Part shown: positions 1-12,585 of the stretch, one piece after another
Layout of the letters: every line of letters begins with the position of its first letter
How positions within the stretch are numbered: position 1 is the first letter of the stretch
NCBI GenBank assembly: GCA_017450695.1
Contig: JAFSTA010000239.1
Coordinates: forward strand, 1 to 50,027
Length of the DNA: 50,027 nucleotides
Origin: Kiritimatiellia bacterium
GTDB taxonomy: Bacteria; Verrucomicrobiota; Kiritimatiellia; RFP12; UBA1067
Reading direction: 5' to 3'
The notes under the pieces: model-generated
Seen by the model: the letters and a program-made list of their open reading frames with translations, nothing else
The model's database searches: none
Told to the model about the DNA's origin: nothing
Program-made: the position numbers and the translations under genes

Positions 1-243
1 GACGCCGGGCTTCCGCAACGGTCCACCATAGTTCGTGTTGTAGGTGTGGAACTGGAGAGGCGCGCAGATGTCCACTTGCGTTGGGATGATTTCGACCGCC
101 TGCCCCCACAGAATCGACTGGAAGATGTTTCGGACGGCCGAGAAGGTCGGCGCCGGGTAGCTGACCGGACAGTCGCCCGTGTCGGGGCGCGTCCACATCG
201 CCGTCGGACCGGCAATTTCCATTTTGATAGGATACAATTTCAT
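1..243 (-). CDS. Cas5-like CRISPR-associated protein, N-terminal part (runs off the left edge)
   Basis: Only the first 81 codons are in the window. Translation starts at the ATG read from 243 down to 241, after an ideal AGGAGG ribosome site at about 249-256 (complement). The peptide begins MKLYPIKMEIAG, contains GPTAMWTRPDTGDCPVSYP, and later reads TNYGGPLRK. The short N-terminal beta strand, the MWTRPD...VSYP segment and the following helix (SAVRNIFQSILWG) resemble the RAMP-fold Cas5 of type I-C-like Cascade complexes, which binds the 5' handle of crRNA and in I-C can also process it. No stop or frameshift is seen. The gene lies divergent to the HTH regulator at 579, and the rest of any cas operon would be left of the window. 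The family call rests on motif recognition in a fragment, so subtype is uncertain. Confidence 0.68.
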   Translation of the reverse strand, partial: MKLYPIKMEIAGPTAMWTRPDTGDCPVSYPAPTFSAVRNIFQSILWGQAVEIIPTQVDICAPLQFHTYNTNYGGPLRKPGV

Positions 244-578
244 TTTAACTCCTCCTGAGGCATGATCATAGCATCTGACTCCAATATCATGTGTCCAATC
301 CTTGCATTGGTCATAAAAACGGTTACGCCTTTACAATGGACTTGCAAGATTTGCAATTTTTCCATCAAGGTGTTTGTGTTTTTGCGACTGTGTGCGAACA
401 GATCCACTTCACTCCTTTCCTTTAAGACGTTCTTATTATGTCATGGAATCTGGAATTTGTCTAGCACAATTTTTGAATTATTTATAGGTAAAATTTATAG
501 TATTTAAATAATATGTAAATTTATCTATTCTTGGTGCAATTGGAATGATATACTGGTTCGCGGTAAGGAGAAAATACG
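244..578. other. AT-rich divergent intergenic region, no gene
   Basis: These 335 bases separate the Cas5-like gene from the divergent HTH gene. They are visibly richer in A and T than the surrounding DNA, especially 466-540. No CRISPR-like direct repeats, tRNA or convincing small gene is present; the open frame at 262-507 has no ribosome site and an unremarkable translation. The region must hold both divergent promoters. Only the one toward 579 can be proposed. Confidence 0.7.
546..554 (+). promoter_or_regulatory. Extended -10 promoter element for the HTH regulator gene
   Basis: TGATATACT reads as an extended -10 (TG-n-TATACT, hexamer 549-554). No strong -35 lies at the right distance. The AAGGAG ribosome site (565-570) and ATG at 579 follow, giving a leader of about 18 nt. 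Confidence 0.4.
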
Positions 579-1628
579 ATGTTGACGAAAAGTGGTTTCC
601 GAGTTGGCGAGAGGATCCGGGCATGGCGCAAAAAACGGAACATGATCCAGAAGGAGCTTGCCGCAGCGGTGAAGATGGATGTCACGCAGTTGTGGTCAAT
701 CGAAAAGGATCGTAATAGTCCGTCCGTCCGGACTCTTGAACGTATTGCAAAGGCTCTGCACGTCAGTGTTTCAGAACTTCTGGAAATGCCGTCGGCAGAC
801 GATTCAAGGATGGTACTTTCTGTGGCGGAAAAGAGCCCGTTCGCTTGTCTCGACAGAATGTGCAGTGACTTGCATCGAATATCGAGACCCGAAAAGGGAA
901 CTGATCTTACGGAAGGGGATGTCAGCAGACTTGAGATGGAACTATCGGAAGCGATTCAGATTGAGTCGAGGCACCAGACGGAGATGCCGACCTCATTGCC
1001 GCTGTTGTTTCCAATTGTCAAGAGCGAAGCGGGGGCAAAGCAACTTGCCCGAGCTGTCAGGGCTCACTGTGATGTCGGTGCCGCCATTATCCGTAATGTG
1101 CAGATTCTTTTTGAAACGTACGGGGTACGTATTTTGGACACGAAATTCTCAAACGGAGTTGAGTCTGTGACATTCTACAGTGTGGTCAGACGTGACTTTA
1201 CGGTTTTCCTCGCCGATACTCTTTTGGAAAAACCATGGCGGAGAGATTTCACATTCCTTTCCGAAATCGGGCGAATGTTCTGGTTCGCGGCCAATTCGTT
1301 TGAGACGTATCGCGAATCCGCTGTGGGACGACGTTTCGCACATCATTTTGCGGCAGCGTTCCTACAACCGGAACAGACGATCCGCGCAACAGTTTACAGT
1401 CTTCGCGTGAAACCAGATGACTGGACGTGGGAATTGCTGTTGCGAATGAAGACCAGATTCGGTGTGTCGGCGCATTCCTTTGCCATTCGTCTTAAGGAGT
1501 TGGGATTAATCTCGCGCCGTAAATACAACCTGTTCAAGGGCAAGATCAAAAGTTTGGGTCATGAAGAGCCGTTTCCGCAGTCAAACGCTGATTTAAACCG
1601 CCGTGGCGATCTCTTGGCACTAGGATAA
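579..1628 (+). CDS. HTH (XRE family) regulator with a degenerate ImmA/IrrE-like domain
   Basis: The 349-residue protein has an N-terminal XRE/Cro-type helix-turn-helix (residues about 8-70; RVGERIRAWRKKRNMIQKEL...VTQLWSIEKDRNSPS). The C-terminal half resembles the ImmA/IrrE (DUF955) metallopeptidase fold found in phage and defence regulators. Where the family has HExxH, this protein reads SEIGR (residues 228-232): the glutamate remains but both zinc-binding histidines are lost. The usual downstream FAA-x-FLxP segment is present (HHFAAAFLQP). It should bind DNA but probably cannot cleave. AAGGAG at 565-570 sets the start. It is divergent from the Cas5-like gene, so control of that operon is an attractive inference. 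Codons are more A/T-ending than in later genes, hinting at transfer. Confidence 0.75.
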   Translation: MLTKSGFRVGERIRAWRKKRNMIQKELAAAVKMDVTQLWSIEKDRNSPSVRTLERIAKALHVSVSELLEMPSADDSRMVLSVAEKSPFACLDRMCSDLHRISRPEKGTDLTEGDVSRLEMELSEAIQIESRHQTEMPTSLPLLFPIVKSEAGAKQLARAVRAHCDVGAAIIRNVQILFETYGVRILDTKFSNGVESVTFYSVVRRDFTVFLADTLLEKPWRRDFTFLSEIGRMFWFAANSFETYRESAVGRRFAHHFAAAFLQPEQTIRATVYSLRVKPDDWTWELLLRMKTRFGVSAHSFAIRLKELGLISRRKYNLFKGKIKSLGHEEPFPQSNADLNRRGDLLALG

Positions 1629-2003
1629 AGCTCCTTCCGCCGTTGTTGAAATGAGAAACAACCGAAACAACAAGGAGGGCGGCCCGTGACACGTGAAGGT
1701 TGGCGAGTGACGAGATGCGGTAGTTTTCCAAGTTATTCCCATGAATATTCCCGTACGCAGCGCGGGCGGCGGGCTTGTTTGGAAATGAACGAAGTGGACA
1801 ACTGATTTACGACTCGCCAATGGTCGTCGTGTAATCGCATGACGACATCCTTTCGAATCACGGTTACGAACCGACCAGAACAAAGTTTTTGTTGTTTTAC
1901 AATTACATCTGTGTGTATGACGAAGCAGATGTACCCGCGTTTGTTCCGAAGTGAGAATCCGGTCTTGACTTTGCAGGCCTTCCGTTTTTATAATGGGGGT
2001 GTC
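1629..2003. other. Intergenic region with an imperfect stem-loop and a promoter
   Basis: Just past the regulator stop lies a possible bulged hairpin: CTCCTT (1631-1636) and GTTGTT (1642-1647) pair with AACAAC and AAGGAG (1666-1677). There is no T tract. The middle holds nothing recognisable. The open frame continuing upstream of 2004 has no ribosome site and is interrupted by promoter sequence, so it is not treated as coding. Confidence 0.5.
1965..1994 (+). promoter_or_regulatory. Sigma70-type promoter TTGACT-18-TATAAT, probably giving a leaderless mRNA
   Basis: TTGACT at 1965-1970 and a perfect TATAAT at 1989-1994 are 18 bp apart. The ATG at 2004 comes only 9 nt after the -10 box, so transcription would begin within about 3 nt of the start codon. 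No ribosome site can fit. Confidence 0.72.
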
Positions 2004-2552
2004 ATGGGTGACGAGTCGCCAGAAATAACGAAGGTGGAAGACGCGAAGGCGGGAACGGTTCAGGTATCGTTTTTCGCGCGGATTTGCGTTTCCCTCCGTA
2101 ATGCGGGGTGGGATTTGCTGTATGTCCTGCTCGCGCTCTGCGTCATTCTTGTCGGATCCGCCATCTGGTATCAGCCCCCGCTCCTTCCCAGCCGTGCGCT
2201 GCGCGTCTCGTATTCGTTCCTCGGAAAGGATTTCGCGGACGCCGCGCTCTACCGTCCGCTCGCCATGCCGACGCGCTATTACGTGAAGTTGCCGCACGAG
2301 CTGCAGAAGCGGTACCGCTGGTTTTCGATTGACCGGCGGCGCGAGGTCTGCGCCTTGGCGGAACCTCCCACCTTCCGGACGTTCGGTCTTCCCGCGATCC
2401 GACGCAAGGAGCCGATGGGGCTGGATCTGGAGTTTCGCCACCTGGACAACTCCGAGTGGCACGTCTCGTTCGAGGATGAGGCGATCGTCTTTTCAAACGC
2501 CATCCTGTGTGTCCGGCTCGACCACAAGCAGATCGGGGAGGAAACCAAATGA
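2004..2552 (+). CDS. Single-pass membrane protein of unknown function
   Basis: This is a 182-residue protein of no recognised family. Residues 1-30 are polar, one strong hydrophobic segment follows (about 36-56, LLYVLLALCVILVGSAIW), and the remaining 125 residues are soluble and rich in charged and aromatic residues. The likely topology is one membrane anchor with an external C-terminal domain. The start at 2004 was chosen because it lies directly after the TTGACT/TATAAT promoter; the frame is open upstream, but that stretch overlaps the promoter. Its stop overlaps the next start (ATGA at 2549-2552), so it is translationally coupled to the DUF1080 gene. Confidence 0.6.
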   Translation: MGDESPEITKVEDAKAGTVQVSFFARICVSLRNAGWDLLYVLLALCVILVGSAIWYQPPLLPSRALRVSYSFLGKDFADAALYRPLAMPTRYYVKLPHELQKRYRWFSIDRRREVCALAEPPTFRTFGLPAIRRKEPMGLDLEFRHLDNSEWHVSFEDEAIVFSNAILCVRLDHKQIGEETK

Positions 2553-3175
2553 GACACGCGTTCTCTGTTTTCGCGGCGTTGCTCTCGACCGGGACGGTGT
2601 TGGCGGAGCCGCTTTTCAACGGGAAGGACCTGACGGGGTGGAAGGTCGCGGGATTCATCGACGAGGGGACTGTCTCCGTCTCGAACGGGGTGATTGCTTG
2701 CGGTGCGGGGCATCCGATGTCCGGCATCGTCTATACGAACACGCCGCCGTCGATGAACTACGAGATCTCGCTGGACGCTATGCGCGTGGAGGGAAGCGAT
2801 TTCTTCATCGGGCTGACGTTCCCGGTCGGCACGAACCGCTGTACGGTGATTATCGGCGGCTGGGGCGGCGGTGTCTGCGGGGTCTCCTGTATCGATTACA
2901 TGGACGCTTCCGAGAACCCTTACTCCACCGGCATCCCGCTCCGGTCGGGCAAGTGGTACCACCTGCGCGTGCGCGTCGAGCCCAAGGTGCTGACGGTTTC
3001 GCTGGACGGTACGGAGTACTCGGCGAAGATCCCCTACGAGAGTACGGAGCAGTTCTCGCTCCGTTCGGGGTACGAAATCGAGAAAACCGCGCCGCTCGGC
3101 ATCTGCACGTTCCGGACCACCGCCTGGTGGAAAAACATCGAACTGACGGCGTGGCCCCCGGCGCGTTATCCCTGA
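2549..3175 (+). CDS. Exported DUF1080 (3-keto-disaccharide hydrolase family) protein
   Basis: This 208-residue protein has a signal peptide (MRHAFSVFAALLSTGTVLA, cleavage near residue 19). EPLFNGKDLTGWKV follows, the signature opening of the DUF1080 / 3-keto-disaccharide hydrolase family (PF06439), which folds as a concanavalin-like beta sandwich. Some members cleave 3-keto-glycosides; many are uncharacterised periplasmic sugar-binding or hydrolytic proteins common in Planctomycetes and Verrucomicrobia. Residues from 20 to the end match a single such domain. The start is set by GGGGAGGAAACC just before ATG 2549; an open stretch upstream overlaps the preceding gene in another frame and is ignored. 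It ends 20 bases before a terminator hairpin. Confidence 0.75.
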   Translation: MRHAFSVFAALLSTGTVLAEPLFNGKDLTGWKVAGFIDEGTVSVSNGVIACGAGHPMSGIVYTNTPPSMNYEISLDAMRVEGSDFFIGLTFPVGTNRCTVIIGGWGGGVCGVSCIDYMDASENPYSTGIPLRSGKWYHLRVRVEPKVLTVSLDGTEYSAKIPYESTEQFSLRSGYEIEKTAPLGICTFRTTAWWKNIELTAWPPARYP

Positions 3176-3195
3176 CATGAAAACCCGCTTTCCAA

Positions 3196-3228
3196 GCCAG
3201 CGGTTTACGCTGGCGTCTTTCCGTTTTT
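3196..3228 (+). terminator. Rho-independent terminator after the DUF1080 gene
   Basis: GCCAGCG (3196-3202) pairs perfectly with CGCTGGC (3208-3214) around a 5-nt loop. A T-rich run ending in six T residues (3223-3228) follows. Confidence 0.75.
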
Positions 3229-3283
3229 TGTGCGATAATGGTGTTTTGCGCAACGGCACTTCCGTTGCCGGGAGAATCCAGAG

Positions 3284-6415
<3,132 letters not shown>

Positions 6416-6444
6416 TCTGCGGCCCGCACGGGAGGATTCCTCAC

Positions 6445-7179
6445 ATGGTAAATCGCGTACTGACATTGGAACAGGCTGCCCGGCACATCCACCTGGCTGT
6501 GCGGGAACTTTTCCATCTGGCACAGCAGGGGGACATCCCCTGCCGGAAACACAACGGCGAATACTTCTTCGAACACAACGCGATCGACGACTGGGCGCAG
6601 CGCAACCTCTTCGAGTTGACGGAAAAGGCGCGTGTCCGCAGGCATTGCGCGGAACTCGCCGAAAACCGGAACATCGAGGGGGACACGCTGGTGGTATCCT
6701 GCCTCAAACCCGAATGGATCCAGGCGCAGCTTCCCTCGCGCACCAAGCCGGGCGCGATCCGGGACATGGTCGCCCTCGCCTTCTCGACGGGACTGCTCTA
6801 CGATGACGCGGCCTTCCTGCAAGAGGTCTCCGAACGTGAAGAGATCTCCTCTACGGCGATGGAGAACGGCGCCGCGTTCCTTCACGCCCGCTATCCCGAT
6901 CCCTACCGCGCATCCGGATCCTTCTTCGTGCTGGGCAAGGCGGTCCACCCCGTCTTCTTCGGTGCGCCCGACGGCAAGCCGACGGACATCTTCTTCCTGC
7001 TTTGCTGCGTGGACGACGAACTGCATCTGCGCCTGCTTTCTCGGCTTTGCGTCCTCTGTCACGAGTCCGACGTGCTGGAGCGGATTCGCGAAACCTCCAA
7101 CACCTACGACATCTACGATTTGCTGAAAGATGCCGAGGCGAATTTCCTCGCACACGTCCGCCAGCATACGGGAGACTGA
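6445..7179 (+). CDS. HTH (excisionase-type) plus PTS EIIA-like fusion regulator
   Basis: The 244-residue protein begins with a MerR/excisionase-type helix-turn-helix (residues 3-55: LTLEQAARHIHLAVRELFHLAQQGDIPCRK...NAIDDWAQRN). Residues about 85-240 resemble a type 2 EIIA domain of the phosphotransferase system (PtsN/FruA class). The segment AAFLHARYPDP carries H147 where the family has its phosphorylated PH(A) histidine. Such proteins probably sense PEP-dependent phosphate flux rather than carry sugar. GGGAGGA before ATG 6445 sets the start, 29 bases after the secA stop, so it may be cotranscribed with secA. Targets are unknown. The EIIA call is by motif and fold-like pattern. Confidence 0.65.
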   Translation: MVNRVLTLEQAARHIHLAVRELFHLAQQGDIPCRKHNGEYFFEHNAIDDWAQRNLFELTEKARVRRHCAELAENRNIEGDTLVVSCLKPEWIQAQLPSRTKPGAIRDMVALAFSTGLLYDDAAFLQEVSEREEISSTAMENGAAFLHARYPDPYRASGSFFVLGKAVHPVFFGAPDGKPTDIFFLLCCVDDELHLRLLSRLCVLCHESDVLERIRETSNTYDIYDLLKDAEANFLAHVRQHTGD

Positions 7180-7182
7180 GCG

Positions 7183-7656
7183 ATGGACGCGGATGAACTG
7201 AAGCTGGAAGCGGAAAAACTGAAGCTGGAGCGCGAACGCCTCGCCATCGAGCAGGAACGCGTCCAGGCGGCGCAGGAACGCATCCAGAGCCGGATGAGGG
7301 CGATTACGGCGGACGGGAAGGGGAAGCTGATGGTCAACTTCCCCACCTTGATTCTGGTTTCGATTATCTGCCTGTTGCTGGGTGGTATTCTCGGTGCCTT
7401 CTCCACGACCTTCTCCGCGAACCAACGCGAAAAACAACAGCTCTCCGCCGAACGCGAGCGATTGAGCGATCTCGTCCGTACGCTGGAAGACTCGCAGCCG
7501 CAAGTCCAGGTTCCCGTCCAGGCGCGCGCGGAAACCAATCGCACGGGAGCGGCACTGGCCCACCAGCAGCCGCCCGCTTCGAATTTTCCCGCCGTTCCTT
7601 CCAAGCCCAAGGGGCGGTACGACAACGTCTCCCTGATCGTGATCAAAGGCCCGTGA
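7183..7656 (+). CDS. Coiled-coil single-pass membrane protein, unknown function
   Basis: The 157-residue protein is made of a charged N-terminal coiled coil (residues 1-40, heptads rich in L, E, K and R), one transmembrane helix (about 54-74, TLILVSIICLLLGGILGAF), a second short coiled coil (78-105) and a proline- and glutamine-rich tail. No enzyme motif is present. It starts 3 bases after the regulator stop and its own stop overlaps the start of the LolA-like gene (TGATG at 7654-7658). A structural or scaffolding role at the inner membrane is plausible only from context. Confidence 0.6.
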   Translation: MDADELKLEAEKLKLERERLAIEQERVQAAQERIQSRMRAITADGKGKLMVNFPTLILVSIICLLLGGILGAFSTTFSANQREKQQLSAERERLSDLVRTLEDSQPQVQVPVQARAETNRTGAALAHQQPPASNFPAVPSKPKGRYDNVSLIVIKGP

Positions 7657-8273
7657 TGAAACGTTTCCTGTACCTGTGCCTCCTGCTGTCAATGGCGTGT
7701 GAATCCGCATTCGCGCTCACGCTCACCGAGTTGCAGCGGAAACTGGAAACCGTCCAGACTGTCGAGTCGGAGTTCGTCCAAACGAAACACCTTCAGGTTT
7801 TCCAGAACGAGATCGTGCTGAAGGGCAGGATGGGATTGCGCCGCGAAGGTGCCGACCTCGCGTGGCACGTCACCACCCCGATCCGCTATTCCGTCTGTTT
7901 CCGGGGATCGGTCATGACGCAATGGGACGAGACCTCGCAAAAGACGACCACCTTCGACACCGCCTCGAATCCCATGCTCAAGGCGTTGCTCGACCAGATG
8001 AGAAGCTGGTTCTCAGGAAACCTCTCCGAGATGCAGCGCGAGTACGACCTCACCCTGCGCGAAGCCCCGCAAACGGGACGCCACGTTCTCACCTGCGTCC
8101 CCAAGGGAGAGCTTGCAAACTTCATGAAGGAAATCGAGATCCGTTTCGCGGAAGGAACCGGGTACATCGATTCGGTCAAGCTCGTGGAAGCCTCTGGTGA
8201 CTGGTCCGAAATCCAATTCCGCGACACCAGGCTCAACCAGCCGCTTTCCGACCAGATTTTCCGCCATCCGTAA
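7656..8273 (+). CDS. LolA-like periplasmic lipoprotein carrier
   Basis: This 205-residue protein has a clear signal peptide (MKRFLYLCLLLSMACESAFA). A LolA-type domain follows: an amphipathic opening helix (LTELQRKLETVQTVESEFVQTKHL), a run of antiparallel strands (GRMGLRREGADLAWHVTTPIRYSVCFRG) and the late QIFRHP close. LolA carries outer-membrane lipoproteins from LolCDE to LolB across the periplasm. This member belongs to the broader LolA-like group and lacks enough detail to name it lolA. ATG 7656 is preferred over the GTG at 7653. Transcription ends in the hairpin at 8345-8384. Confidence 0.72.
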   Translation: MKRFLYLCLLLSMACESAFALTLTELQRKLETVQTVESEFVQTKHLQVFQNEIVLKGRMGLRREGADLAWHVTTPIRYSVCFRGSVMTQWDETSQKTTTFDTASNPMLKALLDQMRSWFSGNLSEMQREYDLTLREAPQTGRHVLTCVPKGELANFMKEIEIRFAEGTGYIDSVKLVEASGDWSEIQFRDTRLNQPLSDQIFRHP

Positions 8274-8344
8274 CGGAACGGGCGGGCGGCTGCCGCAGAA
8301 AACGGCGAAGCACGGAACTGGACGCCATTTCGCAACCGAAAACA

Positions 8345-8384
8345 AAACCGAATGCAATCGACCGTTGCCGATTGCATTCGGTTT
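8345..8384. terminator. Perfect bidirectional terminator between the LolA-like gene and valS
   Basis: A 16-bp perfect inverted repeat has arms 8345-8360 and 8369-8384 (AAACCGAATGCAATCG and its complement) and an 8-nt loop. It has A residues on the left and T residues on the right. It lies between two convergent genes and can serve both. Confidence 0.85.
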
Positions 8385-8411
8385 CGTTACTCTGTTCGGG
8401 GGCCGGGCGCT

Positions 8412-11177
<2,766 letters not shown>

Positions 11178-11587
11178 AGTCAGCTTCCTAACTTGAAAAA
11201 AAGAAGGAAAAGTTTACCGTTTCCCAGTCGAAAAGACAATCTCAATTTGAGGGAGTCGGGTGGGCAATACGGAATGGGGAGTAGGTGGTAGGCAGTAAGG
11301 AGTTGTCGGGAGAAGGATGGGGAAGGGGGGGAAGGTAGGCGTATATTTTGTGCGCGGGTGGGAACACCTACGGCGAAACCGTGCCGCAAGTGGCCTCTAG
11401 TGAGGTCTTGCCTTCCGGTCTGGCGCGTGATAGAATGACGAGTGTTTTGAGTATGGGGCGCGAAGGTACCGTGCCGGAAATCGTCGATGGAGAAGATTGT
11501 GATAGCTACTGACACATTCGATGGGGTTTGTCGCTTGGTTCCGTACACCGCGTAGTCCCGCCGAACGGATAGAGGAGGAAGGCCAGA
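11178..11587. other. Divergent intergenic region between valS and the phosphoesterase gene
   Basis: These 410 bases contain no gene. Next to valS is its ribosome site (complement). Bases about 11268-11345 are G-rich with repeated GTAGG/GGTGG words, the complement of the CCAACC-type low-complexity DNA seen elsewhere in the window. A promoter toward the right lies at 11408-11436. The start of valS transcription was not located with confidence. Confidence 0.6.
11408..11436 (+). promoter_or_regulatory. Sigma70-like promoter TTGCCT-17-TAGAAT
   Basis: TTGCCT (11408-11413) and TAGAAT (11431-11436) are separated by 17 bp. The predicted leader to the phosphoesterase gene is about 145 nt, with no recognisable riboswitch. 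Confidence 0.5.
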
Positions 11588-12535
11588 ATGGGAATGACAA
11601 GAAGAGATTTCATGCGGGGCGGGGTTGCGTTGGGTGGACTGGTCGCTGTATCGCAGTTGCCCGCATTCGCGGATGATCCGTCGCTCTTTTCCGAGCGGGG
11701 ACGGTGGGAACGGTTGTCGATCGGTTACCAGCATATCAACGCGGGCGCTTCCAAGCCGTTCACGATCCTGCACATCTCCGACACGCATCTCACCGCGGTC
11801 TATCCGCACGAGAGCGAATGGACGCGGAAGTTCATGGAACGTCGCTCCAAGACCTTCGGCGGGCGGCAGGAGGAAGCGCTGCGCGATTCGCTCACGTGGG
11901 CGAAGGAACATGTGGATTACGTGATCCATACGGGGGATTTGATCGACGCGCAAAGCGAGGCGAACTTTGACCTGGTGAAAAAGTATTATGGTATGGGCGG
12001 GTCGATGATGTTCGGTTCGCTGGGGAATCACGAGTTTCTTCACGGGCAGGGCAAGAAGGACCAGTGTGATGCCGAGAAAGCTGTTTCGCTTCCCCGTTTG
12101 AAGGAAGCGTATCCGTTCGATCTCTCGATTGCCTCAACGGTCGTGAACGGCGTGAATTTCGTGACACTCGACAACGTGTACAACACCGTCACGGCACATC
12201 AGGCGTCGCGTTTCGAGGAGGAGATCAAGAAAGGACTTCCCGTCATCCTCTGCATGCACTGCCCGATCGACACGCCGCACATCAACCGCGCCGCCAACAG
12301 GTACTGGAAACGGAAAGACCTGAAGGTTGTCGAGGACGTCAGTCGTTGGACGGAGCGGAAACGCGATGCCACGACGGCGGACTTCATCGCCTACCTCAGG
12401 GCGCAACCGCTTCTAAAGGGCATCCTGTGCGGTCACTTGCATTTCGACGTGCAGGATCGTTTCTCGCCCACGGCGATGGAATATCTCGTCGGGGGCAACT
12501 TCCTTTTCCACGGGCAGGAGATTACGTTCTCATGA
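11588..12535 (+). CDS. Tat-exported calcineurin-like phosphoesterase
   Basis: The 315-residue protein starts with a twin-arginine signal (TRRDFM at residues 4-9, hydrophobic core to about 28), so it is exported folded, probably with its metals. The two-metal phosphoesterase motifs are all present: DTH (D65, H67), GDLID (about 117), GNHE (about 147), MHCP (about 220) and GHLHFD (about 280). The substrate cannot be deduced. Members of this superfamily cleave phosphomonoesters or phosphodiesters. A strong AGAGGAGGAAGG ribosome site precedes ATG 11588. The alpha-galactosidase gene starts 50 bases downstream on the same strand, suggesting one transcript. Confidence 0.85.
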   Translation: MGMTRRDFMRGGVALGGLVAVSQLPAFADDPSLFSERGRWERLSIGYQHINAGASKPFTILHISDTHLTAVYPHESEWTRKFMERRSKTFGGRQEEALRDSLTWAKEHVDYVIHTGDLIDAQSEANFDLVKKYYGMGGSMMFGSLGNHEFLHGQGKKDQCDAEKAVSLPRLKEAYPFDLSIASTVVNGVNFVTLDNVYNTVTAHQASRFEEEIKKGLPVILCMHCPIDTPHINRAANRYWKRKDLKVVEDVSRWTERKRDATTADFIAYLRAQPLLKGILCGHLHFDVQDRFSPTAMEYLVGGNFLFHGQEITFS

Positions 12536-12585
12536 CGCACGGAATTCCCCGCAGGCTCGAAACACGTTACGAAAGGCACTAGACA

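Noticed and set aside
262-507. Small + strand frame in the AT-rich gap beside the Cas5-like gene
   Set aside because: No ribosome site or recognisable product; the span is better explained as a regulatory gap.
1839-2003. N-terminal extension of the membrane protein at 2004
   Set aside because: The extension includes the TTGACT/TATAAT promoter and lacks a ribosome site.
1620-2462. A 280-codon - strand frame across the intergenic region and the membrane-protein gene
   Set aside because: No ribosome site, arginine-rich low-quality translation, and it opposes a gene with a clear promoter and coupled partner.
11443-11587. Riboswitch in the long leader of the phosphoesterase gene
   Set aside because: No conserved riboswitch core could be recognised; the leader shows no strong nested stems.
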